From Salipaludibacillus daqingensis (GTDB lineage: Bacteria > Bacillota > Bacilli > Bacillales > Salisediminibacteriaceae), in the NCBI RefSeq assembly GCF_029891575.1, contig NZ_JARZHF010000010.1, forward strand, positions 1 to 64,000: a stretch of DNA of 64,000 bases, read 5' to 3'. Under the pieces are notes generated by a model, which saw only the letters and a program-made list of their open reading frames with translations, made no database searches and had not been told where the DNA came from. Position numbers and translations under genes: made by a program. Below are positions 54,877 to 63,819 of the stretch, one piece after another (positions within the stretch are counted from its first letter, which is position 1; every line of letters starts with the position of its first letter).

Positions 54877-55791
54877 TTATGTTTGCTGGTCTTCTGGTTG
54901 GATATGAACATAATTATGTATCGGAACTTCTTCAATAGTTACAGGATCTTCTTTGATTGCTCGGCTGTCAAAATACAACACTGTTCCTACCATAAGTACT
55001 ATCGGCATGACAAACATTGCAGCTACAAAGATCACGAAGACTAATTGAAATACACCATTCTTTTTTCCACGACTTCTGATTTGAAGAACCGTCTTAACAA
55101 AAGCTGCTGCCTGGAGTATGACAATAAAAACCGCCATTCCGAGAAAAACATATAAGAACCAAATCGTAGGATACTCTCTCCAGTTAGGGGGCGAAAATTG
55201 AAAGAAATAAAATAGATACAGTACACCTCGAAGCATAGCGATATAGAAAATGACATTAATTAATGTGGTATGTAACCATTTCCACGAAGATACACCAAGT
55301 ATTTTCACCGCCTTGTCAAAGGAAGTAACTGCCAATAAGATAATCATAGGAGCCATGACGAGCCCCATCATATTCATTATACCAACTTCCGGTCGGAAAA
55401 GAATGTAGCCACCCACTTCTTCTATATATTCAAATCCGAATAATCTTGCCACATCCCATTGTGCCCAACGATCCCAGATAACATAACCGTGCCCTACCGA
55501 TAGAACTGCAAACCATATTCCGAGTTCTCGTCTCCAAGTGATAAACCGTTTAATAGGCTGGTAGATCGTAGCAGCAGGTGATATGACAAGCGCAAAGAAA
55601 AGAAGAACAAAAGCAGCATGTGCCCAAGCTCGCCAAAAAGGATGGTCCTCCCCCCAGTCAGGCCACAAAGCAAGTTGAACTCCCCATGCCGAATAGGATA
55701 GATAAAACAAATAAACTAGAAGAGCAGAAATAAAAGCAACGCACATGTGGCGAAAGAAAACTGTTTTTTTGCTTTTTATACCTTGTAACAT
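54877..55791 (-). CDS. Ferric reductase-like transmembrane protein
   Basis: A 304-residue membrane protein with about eight helices. Histidines placed as in the ferric reductase-like (FRD/MsrQ) heme-binding fold are seen in AWAHAAFVLLFFALVISPA near residue 52, LSVGHGYVIWDRW near 97 and WKWLHTTLINVIFY near 170. There is no flavin or NAD(P)H domain, so electrons would have to come from another protein. A role in membrane redox is likely; the partner is unknown. The gene stands alone and ends next to the helicase block. Start by the first ATG, with GGGAGATAACAT upstream. Confidence 0.75.
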   Translation of the reverse strand: MLQGIKSKKTVFFRHMCVAFISALLVYLFYLSYSAWGVQLALWPDWGEDHPFWRAWAHAAFVLLFFALVISPAATIYQPIKRFITWRRELGIWFAVLSVGHGYVIWDRWAQWDVARLFGFEYIEEVGGYILFRPEVGIMNMMGLVMAPMIILLAVTSFDKAVKILGVSSWKWLHTTLINVIFYIAMLRGVLYLFYFFQFSPPNWREYPTIWFLYVFLGMAVFIVILQAAAFVKTVLQIRSRGKKNGVFQLVFVIFVAAMFVMPIVLMVGTVLYFDSRAIKEDPVTIEEVPIHNYVHIQPEDQQT

Positions 55792-56234
55792 ATGTTATCT
55801 CCCTTCATAATATAAATCTTTCTAAAATCTCCTCCTCCTCATTTCCTGTTATATCATCCACGTTCTAAATAACTTATATTCTCTCGAACCACATAGTTAG
55901 ATAATTTCCTCTTTTCTCTTTTCCATTTACGGCATCAATACCGAGTCCTACCACAAGTCTTGTACACTGTCAGGATTATATCAAAAGCAAGAGAATAGAC
56001 ACCCAACTGAGTGGTCCAATATTCCTCCTAGCTACCTAAGTTCTACAATGGACGAAGTAGGGTCATTTATTGATTTAAAGTTTTATAGTTTCAACTTTCA
56101 TTTCATCCTATTATTTTAACACCACAAATCATTTACAATATAACCACCGTATATATATTAACTGGATTTGTTGAAGTTTTTGTGAAGTTTTTTAATAAAC
56201 ACACATTTTGATACTTTTCTTTGTTCCTGATTCT
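55792..56234. other. AT-rich gap without a gene
   Basis: I see no gene, repeat copy or strong hairpin in this stretch. It ends at a transposase fragment. Confidence 0.5.
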
Positions 56235-56471
56235 TTAATCATACTTTAATGGTTTTGTATCGTTGCCTTTTTCACAGATTTCCTGAAAAGGGCAAGCGTG
56301 ACATTCGGTACAACAGTAAACTGGTTTCGTTGATGGGGACCCATTCTCTGTTTTTTGCTTCGCCTCATTTAAGAAAAGGAGTCGTTTTTCATTTGAACAG
56401 ACCCATTCATCTTGATCGTCATCATAGGTGAGAATTTCTATCCGATGAAATTTCGTCTTATTAGGAATGGT
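56235..56471 (-). pseudogene. Transposase fragment, IS1182-like C-terminal part
   Basis: On the minus strand a frame of 78 codons, with no start codon, reads FHRIEILTYDDDQDEWVCSNEKR, then VYCCTECHACPFQEICEKGN and a stop at 56235. The Cys-Cys-x2-Cys-x2-Cys-x5-Cys pattern after an expected YDxxxDxxxC stretch is that of the small zinc-binding insert of IS1182-family transposases. The catalytic regions are missing, so it is a dead remnant. Confidence 0.65.
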
Positions 56472-56499
56472 TTAAATTAGGGGAGACTACCACACACTT

Positions 56500-56634
56500 C
56501 AAAACATTTATCGGTTTCATCTAAACAATGGGTCCTCTCTTTCTATAGAATGTTGGAAGTTTTTAGTATAAAATCTAAACATAGGATATAGGGGAAATGA
56601 GACTCAGGGCAACCGGAGGAACCGTCCCCTAGTT
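56500..56634 (+). repeat. Family 2 repeat, right part
   Basis: CGGTTTCATC, ATAGGGGAAATGAGACTC and the end CAACCGGAGGAACCGTCCCC then TAGTT follow the right half of the longer elements at 60851 and 62568. The end of the repeat runs straight into GGAGG, the ribosome binding site of the hydrolase gene. Confidence 0.6.
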
Positions 56635-56647
56635 GGAGGATAAGTCG

Positions 56648-57544
56648 ATGATTGGACTGGAGCAGGGGGAAGCAGTAAAACTAAAGATGGCAGATGGTAT
56701 GACTTTGAGTGGCCATCTATTTAAACCGGTGGGACTTACGTCGTATCCGTTGATTGTTTTCGTGACGGGATCTGGCGGGTTAACATACGAGATTGACTGG
56801 CAAAAAGAGAATTTCTATTTTTGCCGCACGCTTGCAGATATTTGTCTTGCAGAAGGATTCGCGTTGCTGTTAGTGGATAAGCGCGGGGCCGGTCGTTCGG
56901 AAGGGAATTGGAAAAAACAGAGCTTTTACGCCAGAGCGGATGATATAGCTGATGTGTTGAAGTGCATGAAGCAGCGACCTGACATCTTAGCCAACCAGAT
57001 CAGTGTGGTAGGTCATAGCCAGGGGGGATGGGTCGTTCAATTGCTTGCTTCTCGTCATCCTGATCTCATTAAATCTACCCTCAGCATCGCGGGGCCTGCT
57101 TATAGTGTGATAGAACAAATGATAGATAATATGGAAACGGACTTGATGATGAGAGGCTACCGCCGTTTAGCGAAATGGATCCTTCCTTTGTATAAAAATT
57201 ACCTTATTTTATATAAAACGTTCTCCAAAGGGTGGAAATTAGGCTACTTAAGTTACATCCTTGATTACGATGCGAGAGAAACGATCCCTAACATAAATGT
57301 ACCCACTTACTTTGGGTTTGCTGGGAATGATAATCTGGTGCCATTGGAGAAAAATGAACCGTTGGCTCACGAATTATTAGCAGGCGTCAAGGTTCCATAT
57401 TATATTTTGATAGCACCAGGAGTGAACCACGGCTTTGCGCTGTCGGGAAAATACCAATCGTGGGATGAGATTGAATCAAAGCCGAGTCCAGAATTTGCAA
57501 AGATGATCAAAGATTTTTTCAGATGGACACGGGAAATGGTTTAG
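56648..57544 (+). CDS. Alpha/beta hydrolase
   Basis: A 298-residue cytosolic alpha/beta-hydrolase fold protein. The oxyanion-side VFVTGSGGLTYEIDW lies near residue 42, the nucleophile elbow GHSQGGW near 124 (Ser in the middle), a GNDN acid loop near 235 and the catalytic His in PGVNHGFALS near 266. It resembles dipeptidyl-peptidase-like or acyl-CoA-thioesterase-like hydrolases; substrate unknown. The TTG at 56633 is in frame, but TTGGAGG lies 8 nt before the ATG at 56648, so I start there. The ribosome binding site abuts the end of a repeat copy. Confidence 0.82.
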   Translation: MIGLEQGEAVKLKMADGMTLSGHLFKPVGLTSYPLIVFVTGSGGLTYEIDWQKENFYFCRTLADICLAEGFALLLVDKRGAGRSEGNWKKQSFYARADDIADVLKCMKQRPDILANQISVVGHSQGGWVVQLLASRHPDLIKSTLSIAGPAYSVIEQMIDNMETDLMMRGYRRLAKWILPLYKNYLILYKTFSKGWKLGYLSYILDYDARETIPNINVPTYFGFAGNDNLVPLEKNEPLAHELLAGVKVPYYILIAPGVNHGFALSGKYQSWDEIESKPSPEFAKMIKDFFRWTREMV

Positions 57545-57737
57545 GAAGGTAGGCGCTAACTTTTGTAGGATTGAGGGAGCTATGATGGAAATCAGATAGA
57601 CTGGATTTTTTTGTGGTCATACTCTAACTGTTAATCAACCTAATATGGAAGTTAAATTGAGCTATCGACAAAACGATTATTGATGACATAGAAGGTGAGA
57701 TAATTGGCTATTTCGATTTGTTATTTTTCATTGACGC

Positions 57738-58154
57738 ATGGCCAAAATGTTTGAATTAATGAGTTATATTCTTCAAATGTTTGAAAAAGGCGGGATGGAT
57801 TTGGATTTACTCATATTTTTCATTTCTTATATTTTATTGAGTGTCCTAACTGGGTTATTTTATATTGGAGTATTGTTGTTGTTTATTTGGACGATCAAGA
57901 AAATTTTCAATATGAATGAAACGAAATGGAATGCTCTTTTTAGATTTAGAGAAAATAAAGGGGTTTACGTTGTTTTTATTTTCCCTTATTTGTTAACGAT
58001 CGTCATGATGATACCACTAATTATAGTTTGGTTCGACATGATTACCTTTGAATATAGTGTCATTAGTTCTATATCTATTGTGATGTTATTAACGATTAGT
58101 GGAATAGTTAAATTTTCTAAACTTAATGATATAGTGCAAGATAAATTATCATAA
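57738..58154 (+). CDS. Hypothetical membrane protein
   Basis: A 138-residue frame with three or four hydrophobic segments (about 23-55, 72-95 and 102-122) and a short cytosolic loop IKKIFNMNETKWNALFRFRENKG. I recognise no family. The ATG at 57738 and the one three codons later both lack a clear ribosome binding site, so the gene may be weakly expressed or not real. Base use is AT-rich like its surroundings. The gap before it (57545-57737) holds nothing recognisable. Confidence 0.5.
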   Translation: MAKMFELMSYILQMFEKGGMDLDLLIFFISYILLSVLTGLFYIGVLLLFIWTIKKIFNMNETKWNALFRFRENKGVYVVFIFPYLLTIVMMIPLIIVWFDMITFEYSVISSISIVMLLTISGIVKFSKLNDIVQDKLS

Positions 58155-58313
58155 TCGTGAAATAGTAAGCTTGATAGTGAAAATAACTGTTTTTCACCAT
58201 TCTTTGATGGCTGTATTCCAAGTGATTTAAGCATTTCGAAGTGTGCACTGTTTTTGGTAAGTATGTTTCACATTGGTAAACAATGTTAACTAAAACAAGG
58301 AGGAACTCTCACT

Positions 58314-58880
58314 ATGCCAAATAAAAACAAAGAGTTGTCACTTGAACAACAGGAAGAACTACTACAAACACTGAAAGCTCGTTTTGAAAAAAATAGACAT
58401 CGACATAAAGGTGTTGAATGGGATAAAGTACAAAAAAAGCTCGATGCGAATACCGAAAAACTATGGTCACTCAATGAAATGGAAGCAACTGGAGGGGAAC
58501 CGGATGTTGTTGACCATGATAATAAGACGGACGAATACATTTTTTATGATTGTTCAGCAGAAAGCCCAAAAGGTCGCAGAAGTGTTTGTTACGACCGTGC
58601 AGCACTAGAGTCTAGGAAAAAATTCAAACCAGAAAATAACGCGATGGATATGGCAACTGCTATGGGCATTGAACTATTAACGGAAGAACAATTCCGAGAA
58701 CTACAGAAACTTGGGAATTTCGATATGAAAACGTCCAGCTGGGTAAAAACACCTGCTAATGTTAGAAAGCTTGGCGGCGCCCTCTTTTGTGACCGTCGCT
58801 ATGATACTGTCTTTGTTTACCATAATGGAGCAGAATCTTACTATGCTGCAAGAGGATTCCGTGGCTCGCTGAGGGTATAA
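58314..58880 (+). CDS. DUF4256 family protein
   Basis: A 188-residue cytosolic protein of the DUF4256 family, common in Bacillaceae and other bacteria and of unknown function. Typical segments: LQTLKARFEKNRHRHKGVEW near residue 18, LWSLNEMEATGGEPDVV near 50, YDCSAESPKGRRSVCYDR near 78 and ALFCDRRYDTVFVYHNGAESYYAARGFRG at the end. The start follows AACAAGGAGGAACTCTCACT. A family 2 repeat begins 4 bp after the stop. Confidence 0.88.
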   Translation: MPNKNKELSLEQQEELLQTLKARFEKNRHRHKGVEWDKVQKKLDANTEKLWSLNEMEATGGEPDVVDHDNKTDEYIFYDCSAESPKGRRSVCYDRAALESRKKFKPENNAMDMATAMGIELLTEEQFRELQKLGNFDMKTSSWVKTPANVRKLGGALFCDRRYDTVFVYHNGAESYYAARGFRGSLRV

Positions 58881-58883
58881 AGG

Positions 58884-59189
58884 TAACCAAAGGGACGGTT
58901 CTTGTGGTCGGAAATCGATATTCCGTCGAAACAAGCGACCTAAACGTGATGATAGCTCACGTTTAGGTCGTTTTTCTTGAGGTAGAAATTTGAAAGGTCG
59001 TCTGATGAAGAATTCGACTCATTGATAAAAGCTCCGATAGAAATACTTATACAATAAAACATTTTCCTTTTCTAACATGCAATGAGGGACTCTCTTTTAT
59101 GGATAGATGGATGTTCCTCGTTGCCATTCAGAACATAAATGATTGGGAATCTGTCTCTCCTATCAAACGAACGAACCTTTCCCTTGGTC
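58884..59189 (+). repeat. Family 2 repeat (long element), copy A
   Basis: Left end AACCAAAGGGACGGTTCTTG (58884-58903). Internal match ATTGATAAAAGCTCCGATAG near 59023. GTTCCTCGTTGCC near 59115. The right end is decayed: GGGAATCTGTCTCTC then CAAACGAACGAACCTTTCCC, aligning with the intact right end of copy B. It contains an extra terminator hairpin at 58936-58975, which makes it longer than the others. Confidence 0.7.
58936..58975 (+). terminator. Terminator of the recurring GACCTRAACGT type
   Basis: CGACCTAAACGTGA (58936-58949) pairs perfectly with TCACGTTTAGGTCG (58957-58970), followed by TTTTT. Compared with 20540 and 24521, one G-C pair of the stem is replaced by A-T on both sides. It ends the DUF4256 transcript. 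Confidence 0.88.
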
Positions 59190-59311
59190 ATCCTTAGTTG
59201 ATCTTCCTAATAATGGGTGTTTGGTGGTCTGTTTTCTTGGGTAAAATACTGTAAATGAATATGTAACTTATGTTAAACTTCTGTATACCTAACTTATGAT
59301 TGGAGCCTAAC

Positions 59312-60817
59312 ATGAATCTTCCTCAAATTTTAAAAGAACAGTTACTATCTACGATTGGTCCTGCTACAAAAGAGGTTACTCACATAAACTATGATTCTAG
59401 AAAAATAACGAATAAAGGCTGTTTTGTTTGCATAAAAGGAGACAATACAGATGGTCATCTATACATAGAGAAGGCAGTGTTACAAGGAGCAGTTCAGATT
59501 ATCGGGGACCAGCAGGATGTATTGATAGAGAATGCAAAACGTTATTCTGACGTTCAATTTATTCTTGTAAGAGAACCTAAAAAAGCGCTTGCTCTTTACT
59601 CCTCTTATTTACAAAGCCATGCTCATAAAGAGATGTCTTTAATTGGGGTAACGGGTACATATGGCAAGACGACTATTACTGCTTATATTCGCAACTTATT
59701 AAATGGTTCAGGGATAAAAACGGGTTCTATAGGTACTGCGGGTGTTTGGGATCACAGAAGCTCACTATCGCTCCACAGAAGTACACCTACAACACCAGAA
59801 TCGTCTGACCTGCACGCTTATTTAAGGCGAATGAGAAAAAGGGATATTTCTTCTGTAGTAATGGAAACAACTTCCATAGGCCTCGATCAAGAAAGACTAT
59901 ATGGGCTACATTTCGACATTGCTGTGCATTCCAATCTTAAGCCGGAACACCTTGATTATCACGGAACGTTTGATCAATATAAGAAAGCGAAATTAAGGTT
60001 ATTTGATCATGCAAATGTGGCAGTAGTCAATACTGATGATGAGGGGATGAGTAAGGATATTCTTTCTACGTTTAAAGGGGAAATTTGGACATATGGAATT
60101 CATCATACCGCTACCGTTCAAGCGAAAAACCTGAAAGCTACAGAGAACGGTAGCTCCTTTGATTTGCTTATTAAAGATCAACTGTATGATGTTTTTATAC
60201 CAGCACTTGGTACACACAACATTTATAATTTCCTTGCTAGTCTTTGTGTATGTCTCGCAAAAGGGTTAACGATCAAAGAAATTCTGCCACTTTTTCATAA
60301 ACTGGAAGGTCCTCCAGGGAGACTCGAACTAATTCCTGAGTTTCCAAAACGAAAAATGATTTTTGATTTTTCTCACACTCCATACGCTCTAGATAATTTA
60401 CTTGAAACAATTAAGCCTATCCCCTACAAACGATTAATCATCATGATTACTGGTATTGGCATTAGAGAAAAATCTCTTCGGGCACCTATAGCGAAAGCGG
60501 TGGAGGGAAGAGCGGATGAGATTGTTGTAACAGCTGATCACCCTGGCGATGAAGATCCATTGGTAATTGTGAACGATGTGATAGCTGGGTTTGAGACTAC
60601 GACAGAGAACGTTCATCCTGTGACAAATCGTGGGGAAGCCATTAAGAAAGCAATGGGGCTCACGAAAGAGGGAGATTTGATTTTAATAACCGGTCTATGT
60701 ATGGAAGAATTCCAAATAATTAAAGGGAAGAAAGTTCCATATCATGATTATGACCATGTGAAAGAATTTTTGGACAGTAGCGACTCTCAAAAATATTTTC
60801 AAGAGACATCTAAGTGA
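59312..60817 (+). CDS. Divergent MurE-like Mur ligase
   Basis: A 501-residue Mur-ligase-fold enzyme closest to MurE, which adds the third amino acid to UDP-MurNAc-L-Ala-D-Glu. Seen: NYDSRKITNKGCFVCIKG near 26, P-loop GTYGKTT at 115-121 (Tyr where Asn is usual), TTPESSDLHAYL near 155, HLDYHGTFDQYKKAKLRLF near 215 with the carbamylated-Lys position kept, and DHPGDEDP near 408 where meso-DAP enzymes have DNPR. The usual SSHAL stretch is replaced by TSIGL. So it likely uses a different amino acid or acts in another pathway. Start at the ATG 6 nt after GGAG. Confidence 0.82.
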   Translation: MNLPQILKEQLLSTIGPATKEVTHINYDSRKITNKGCFVCIKGDNTDGHLYIEKAVLQGAVQIIGDQQDVLIENAKRYSDVQFILVREPKKALALYSSYLQSHAHKEMSLIGVTGTYGKTTITAYIRNLLNGSGIKTGSIGTAGVWDHRSSLSLHRSTPTTPESSDLHAYLRRMRKRDISSVVMETTSIGLDQERLYGLHFDIAVHSNLKPEHLDYHGTFDQYKKAKLRLFDHANVAVVNTDDEGMSKDILSTFKGEIWTYGIHHTATVQAKNLKATENGSSFDLLIKDQLYDVFIPALGTHNIYNFLASLCVCLAKGLTIKEILPLFHKLEGPPGRLELIPEFPKRKMIFDFSHTPYALDNLLETIKPIPYKRLIIMITGIGIREKSLRAPIAKAVEGRADEIVVTADHPGDEDPLVIVNDVIAGFETTTENVHPVTNRGEAIKKAMGLTKEGDLILITGLCMEEFQIIKGKKVPYHDYDHVKEFLDSSDSQKYFQETSK

Positions 60818-60850
60818 GCAGAGCATCACTTGAGAAAAAAGGCGAACCAG

Positions 60851-61072
60851 AACCAAAGGGACGGTTCTTGTGGTTGAGAATTGAGATTTCGTCTACTGAG
60901 CAGCCCATAATAATCTGTTCTTTGATAAAAAATTGTAAATAATAATACAACCTCTTAACCATTTTCGGTTTTATCCATGCAGAGAAGGACTCGATGTTTC
61001 TCCTAGCTATTCAAAGTATAGTTATAGGGAATAATGTCACTCCTTTCAACCGAAGGAACCGTCCCCCTGGTT
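60851..61072 (+). repeat. Family 2 repeat (long element), copy B
   Basis: Left end AACCAAAGGGACGGTTCTTG then TGGTTGAG; right end TATAGGGAATAATGTCACTC then CAACCGAAGGAACCGTCCCC and CTGGTT. 222 bp, with AACC...GGTT at the very ends. It sits after the MurE-like gene and before the MFS gene; no gene lies inside. Confidence 0.8.
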
Positions 61073-61166
61073 AAATTCCTTTCGTTTCTCTACAGAGTTA
61101 CGTATGATAAAAGAAGATATTTAGCGCAGAAATTCCAAACAGGGACGGGAACAGGGGAGAAGGATC

Positions 61167-62552
61167 GTGCCGGATAATATAAATAAAGTGCCACTCGTAG
61201 CTGTGTTGCTTACAGGTACGTTTGTGGCGATTCTAAATCAGACGCTACTTGTCACAGCTATTCCGCCGATTATGAGAGATCTGGGGATCGATGCGAATAC
61301 AGCGCAGTGGCTGAACACTATTTTCATGCTTGTGAACGGGATTATGATTCCGATCACAGCCTTTTTAATTGGGAAATTCACGACAAGAAAGCTGTTCATG
61401 ACAGCGGTGAGTTTGTTCGCTGTTGGAACACTTATTGCGGCTGTATCACCTAATTTCGAAATACTTATCGTAGGAAGAATTGTGCAGGCGAGCGGAGCAG
61501 GCATCATGATCCCGCTCATGCAAACCGTTTTGTTTATGATTTTCCCTATTGAAAAAAGAGGGCAAGCGATGGGGCTTGTTGGGATGGTGATTGCTTTCGC
61601 ACCAGCAATCGGTCCGACTCTCTCAGGCTGGATCGTTGACCAATACCCATGGAGAGCCTTGTTTTACATCGTTCTACCGATAGCGATTATCGACTTAATT
61701 GCGGCTTATTTTGTCCTTAAAAACGTCACGAAACAGACGTTTCCTAAAATTGACTACTTATCGATCGTCTTGTCTACTTTTGGTTTTGGAGGGCTGCTCT
61801 ATGGATTTGGATCCGCAGGCGCTGCCGGATGGGCAAGTACAGAAGTTATTGCGACGATGTCGATAGGATTCGTTTCTCTCACGTGGTTCATCTTCCGTCA
61901 GCTGAACTTAAAAGAGCCAATACTCGAATTCCGAGTGTTTCGTTATAGCATGTTTACCCTTTCCAATATCATTGGAATTGTCGTGTTTATGTCGATGATT
62001 GGTGCAGCTACGATTCTACCAATTTATATGCAAGATATGCTAGGGTTAACTGCTTTCCAATCGGGATTGATGTTACTGCCAGGAGCTTTGCTGATGGGCA
62101 TCATGAACCCCATTACTGGGCGTATTTTTGATAAAGTCGGAGCAAGATGGCTCTCCATCAGCGGGATGGGTTTACTTACAGTCATGACTTTTCTGTTTAC
62201 GAGGCTGACTGAAGATACCTCATTTGCATATATGACGACCGTTCATGCGTTTCGTATGCTAAGTTTGGCCATGGTCATGATGCCTATTACAACAGCTGGA
62301 TTAAATCAACTTCCGGAACGGCTCATTCCACACGGAACAGCGATGAACAACACGCTTCGTCAAGTAGGTGGGTCATTGGGTACGGCATTTCTCGTTACGA
62401 TGATGTCGGTTGGAGCAGCATCTGCTGCAAATGGCGTGACAGACAACGAAGCGATGATTCAAGGGGTGAACATCTCATTCTGGGTCGCAACATCACTTGC
62501 TTTCATTGGCTTTGTGATCTCAATGTTTATCAAAAATCCAAAAAAGAGGTAA
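61167..62552 (+). CDS. MFS transporter, DHA2 (EmrB/QacA-like) family
   Basis: A 461-residue membrane protein with about 14 helices. Motif A-like and DHA2-type features: FVAILNQTLLVTAIPPIMRDLG at the start (helix 1 with the usual Asn/Asp-type position), GRIVQASGAGIMIPLMQTVLF near 100, AIGPTLSGWIVDQYPWRALFYI near 147 and TAMNNTLRQVGGSLGTAFLVT near 390. Such proteins export drugs or lipophilic compounds with protons. GTG start, with GGGGAGAAGGATC upstream. It lies between two family 2 repeats, so it is probably its own transcription unit. Confidence 0.9.
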   Translation: MPDNINKVPLVAVLLTGTFVAILNQTLLVTAIPPIMRDLGIDANTAQWLNTIFMLVNGIMIPITAFLIGKFTTRKLFMTAVSLFAVGTLIAAVSPNFEILIVGRIVQASGAGIMIPLMQTVLFMIFPIEKRGQAMGLVGMVIAFAPAIGPTLSGWIVDQYPWRALFYIVLPIAIIDLIAAYFVLKNVTKQTFPKIDYLSIVLSTFGFGGLLYGFGSAGAAGWASTEVIATMSIGFVSLTWFIFRQLNLKEPILEFRVFRYSMFTLSNIIGIVVFMSMIGAATILPIYMQDMLGLTAFQSGLMLLPGALLMGIMNPITGRIFDKVGARWLSISGMGLLTVMTFLFTRLTEDTSFAYMTTVHAFRMLSLAMVMMPITTAGLNQLPERLIPHGTAMNNTLRQVGGSLGTAFLVTMMSVGAASAANGVTDNEAMIQGVNISFWVATSLAFIGFVISMFIKNPKKR

Positions 62553-62567
62553 CCGTAGGTAACCGTT

Positions 62568-62814
62568 AACCGTAGGGACGGTTCTTGTGGTTGGAAGAGA
62601 GATTTCATCAACTGAAAAATATATAAATTTCATTTTATTGATAAAAACTCCGATAGAAATACAGACACGAACCTCTCAACCATCTCTGGTTTCATCCAAG
62701 CAAACATCCACCCTTTTTTGAAGAAGGGTGGATGTTCCTCGTAGCTAATTTAAATAAAGTTATAGGGAATCATGACACTGGGGTCAACCGACCAGAGGAA
62801 CCGTCCCCCTGGTT
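62568..62814 (+). repeat. Family 2 repeat (long element), copy C
   Basis: Left end AACCGTAGGGACGGTTCTTG, preceded by two extra AACCGT units starting at the MFS stop codon. Internal ATTGATAAAAACTCCGATAG. A perfect hairpin AACATCCACCCTT (62703-62715) with AAGGGTGGATGTT (62724-62736). Right end TATAGGGAATCATGACACTG, then GAGGAACCGTCCCCCTGGTT. 247 bp. Confidence 0.82.
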
Positions 62815-62918
62815 TCCCCCTCTGGTTTCTTGCTGTTAGTAAACTGGGTTACGTGATAACCTACAATTATGGCTATTTTTTTTGAGCAATAATAGGGTTT
62901 AATAAAGTGGAGGGGATC

Positions 62919-63808
62919 ATGATGAAACAAAAAGCTATTCTTGCTGGTGGTACTGGATTTATCGGTACGTATATTGAAAAAGAGTTGATGGAGCTTGGTA
63001 TGAGGTACATATCATCTCTAGGCAGTCGCAGCACATTTCTTGGAGTGACCATGAGGCGGTCATAAAAGCTTTGGAGGGTGCTGAACTTCTAATTAATTTT
63101 GCCGGGAAGTCAGTTAATTGCCGGTACAACGAAAAAAATAAACGAGAAATTTTTGATTCGAGAACGCAAACGACGCAAATTTTAGGTGAAGCATTAAACA
63201 AATGTGAGAGACCACCGAAACTATGGATAAATTCAAGTACAGCAACGATTTATAGACATGCAGAGGACCGTCCGATGACGGAAGATCATGGAGACATTGG
63301 TTCTGGATTCTCAGTGGAGGTAGCTAAAGCATGGGAAGAATCGTTCTTCGACTTCCGTTTGCAAAAGACTCGCCAAGTAGCTTTGCGAATGGCTATTGTT
63401 TTAGGTGAAGGTGGAGGCGTCATGACCCCGTACAGAAATTTAGTGAAGTTTGGGCTTGGTGGAAAACAAGGATCAGGAAAGCAAATGTTCAGTTGGATTC
63501 ATATAAAAGACCTTCTTGGCATCATCCTCTTCTTAAGAGACCGAGAAGACGTTGATGGCGTTTTTAATTGTTCCGCTCCGAATCCAGTCACTAATAGAGA
63601 GCTTATGAAAAAGGTTCGAACCGTCATGAATGTTCCCTTCGGCTTACCGGCGTATGAATGGATGCTTGCTATTGGAACACGCATGCTAAGAACAGAATCG
63701 GAACTTGTTTTGAAAAGTCGCTGGGTCATCCCAGAGAGGTTGGAGCGTGAAGGGTACAATTTTACTTATCCCACCCTTGACGAGACGTTGGCAGATATCT
63801 TGAAGTAA
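62919..63808 (+). pseudogene. TIGR01777/SDR39U1 family epimerase, frameshifted
   Basis: An NAD(P)-binding epimerase of the TIGR01777 (YfhF-like) family. GGAGGGGATC precedes tandem ATGs at 62919. The N-terminus AILAGGTGFIGTYIEKELMELG carries the Rossmann GGTGFIG motif. Then a single-base loss near 63000 shifts the frame, and the correct frame continues YEVHIISRQSQH ... INFAGKSVNCRY ... NSSTATIYRH to a normal C-terminal DUF1731 end at 63808. Only one defect is seen, so it is a recent pseudogene or a sequencing error. If read through, it would be full length at about 296 residues. Confidence 0.85.
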
Positions 63809-63819
63809 CTGGTGGTAAC

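Noticed and set aside
56249-56431. 60-codon plus-strand frame
   Set aside because: Antisense to the transposase fragment, whose Cys pattern explains the open frame.
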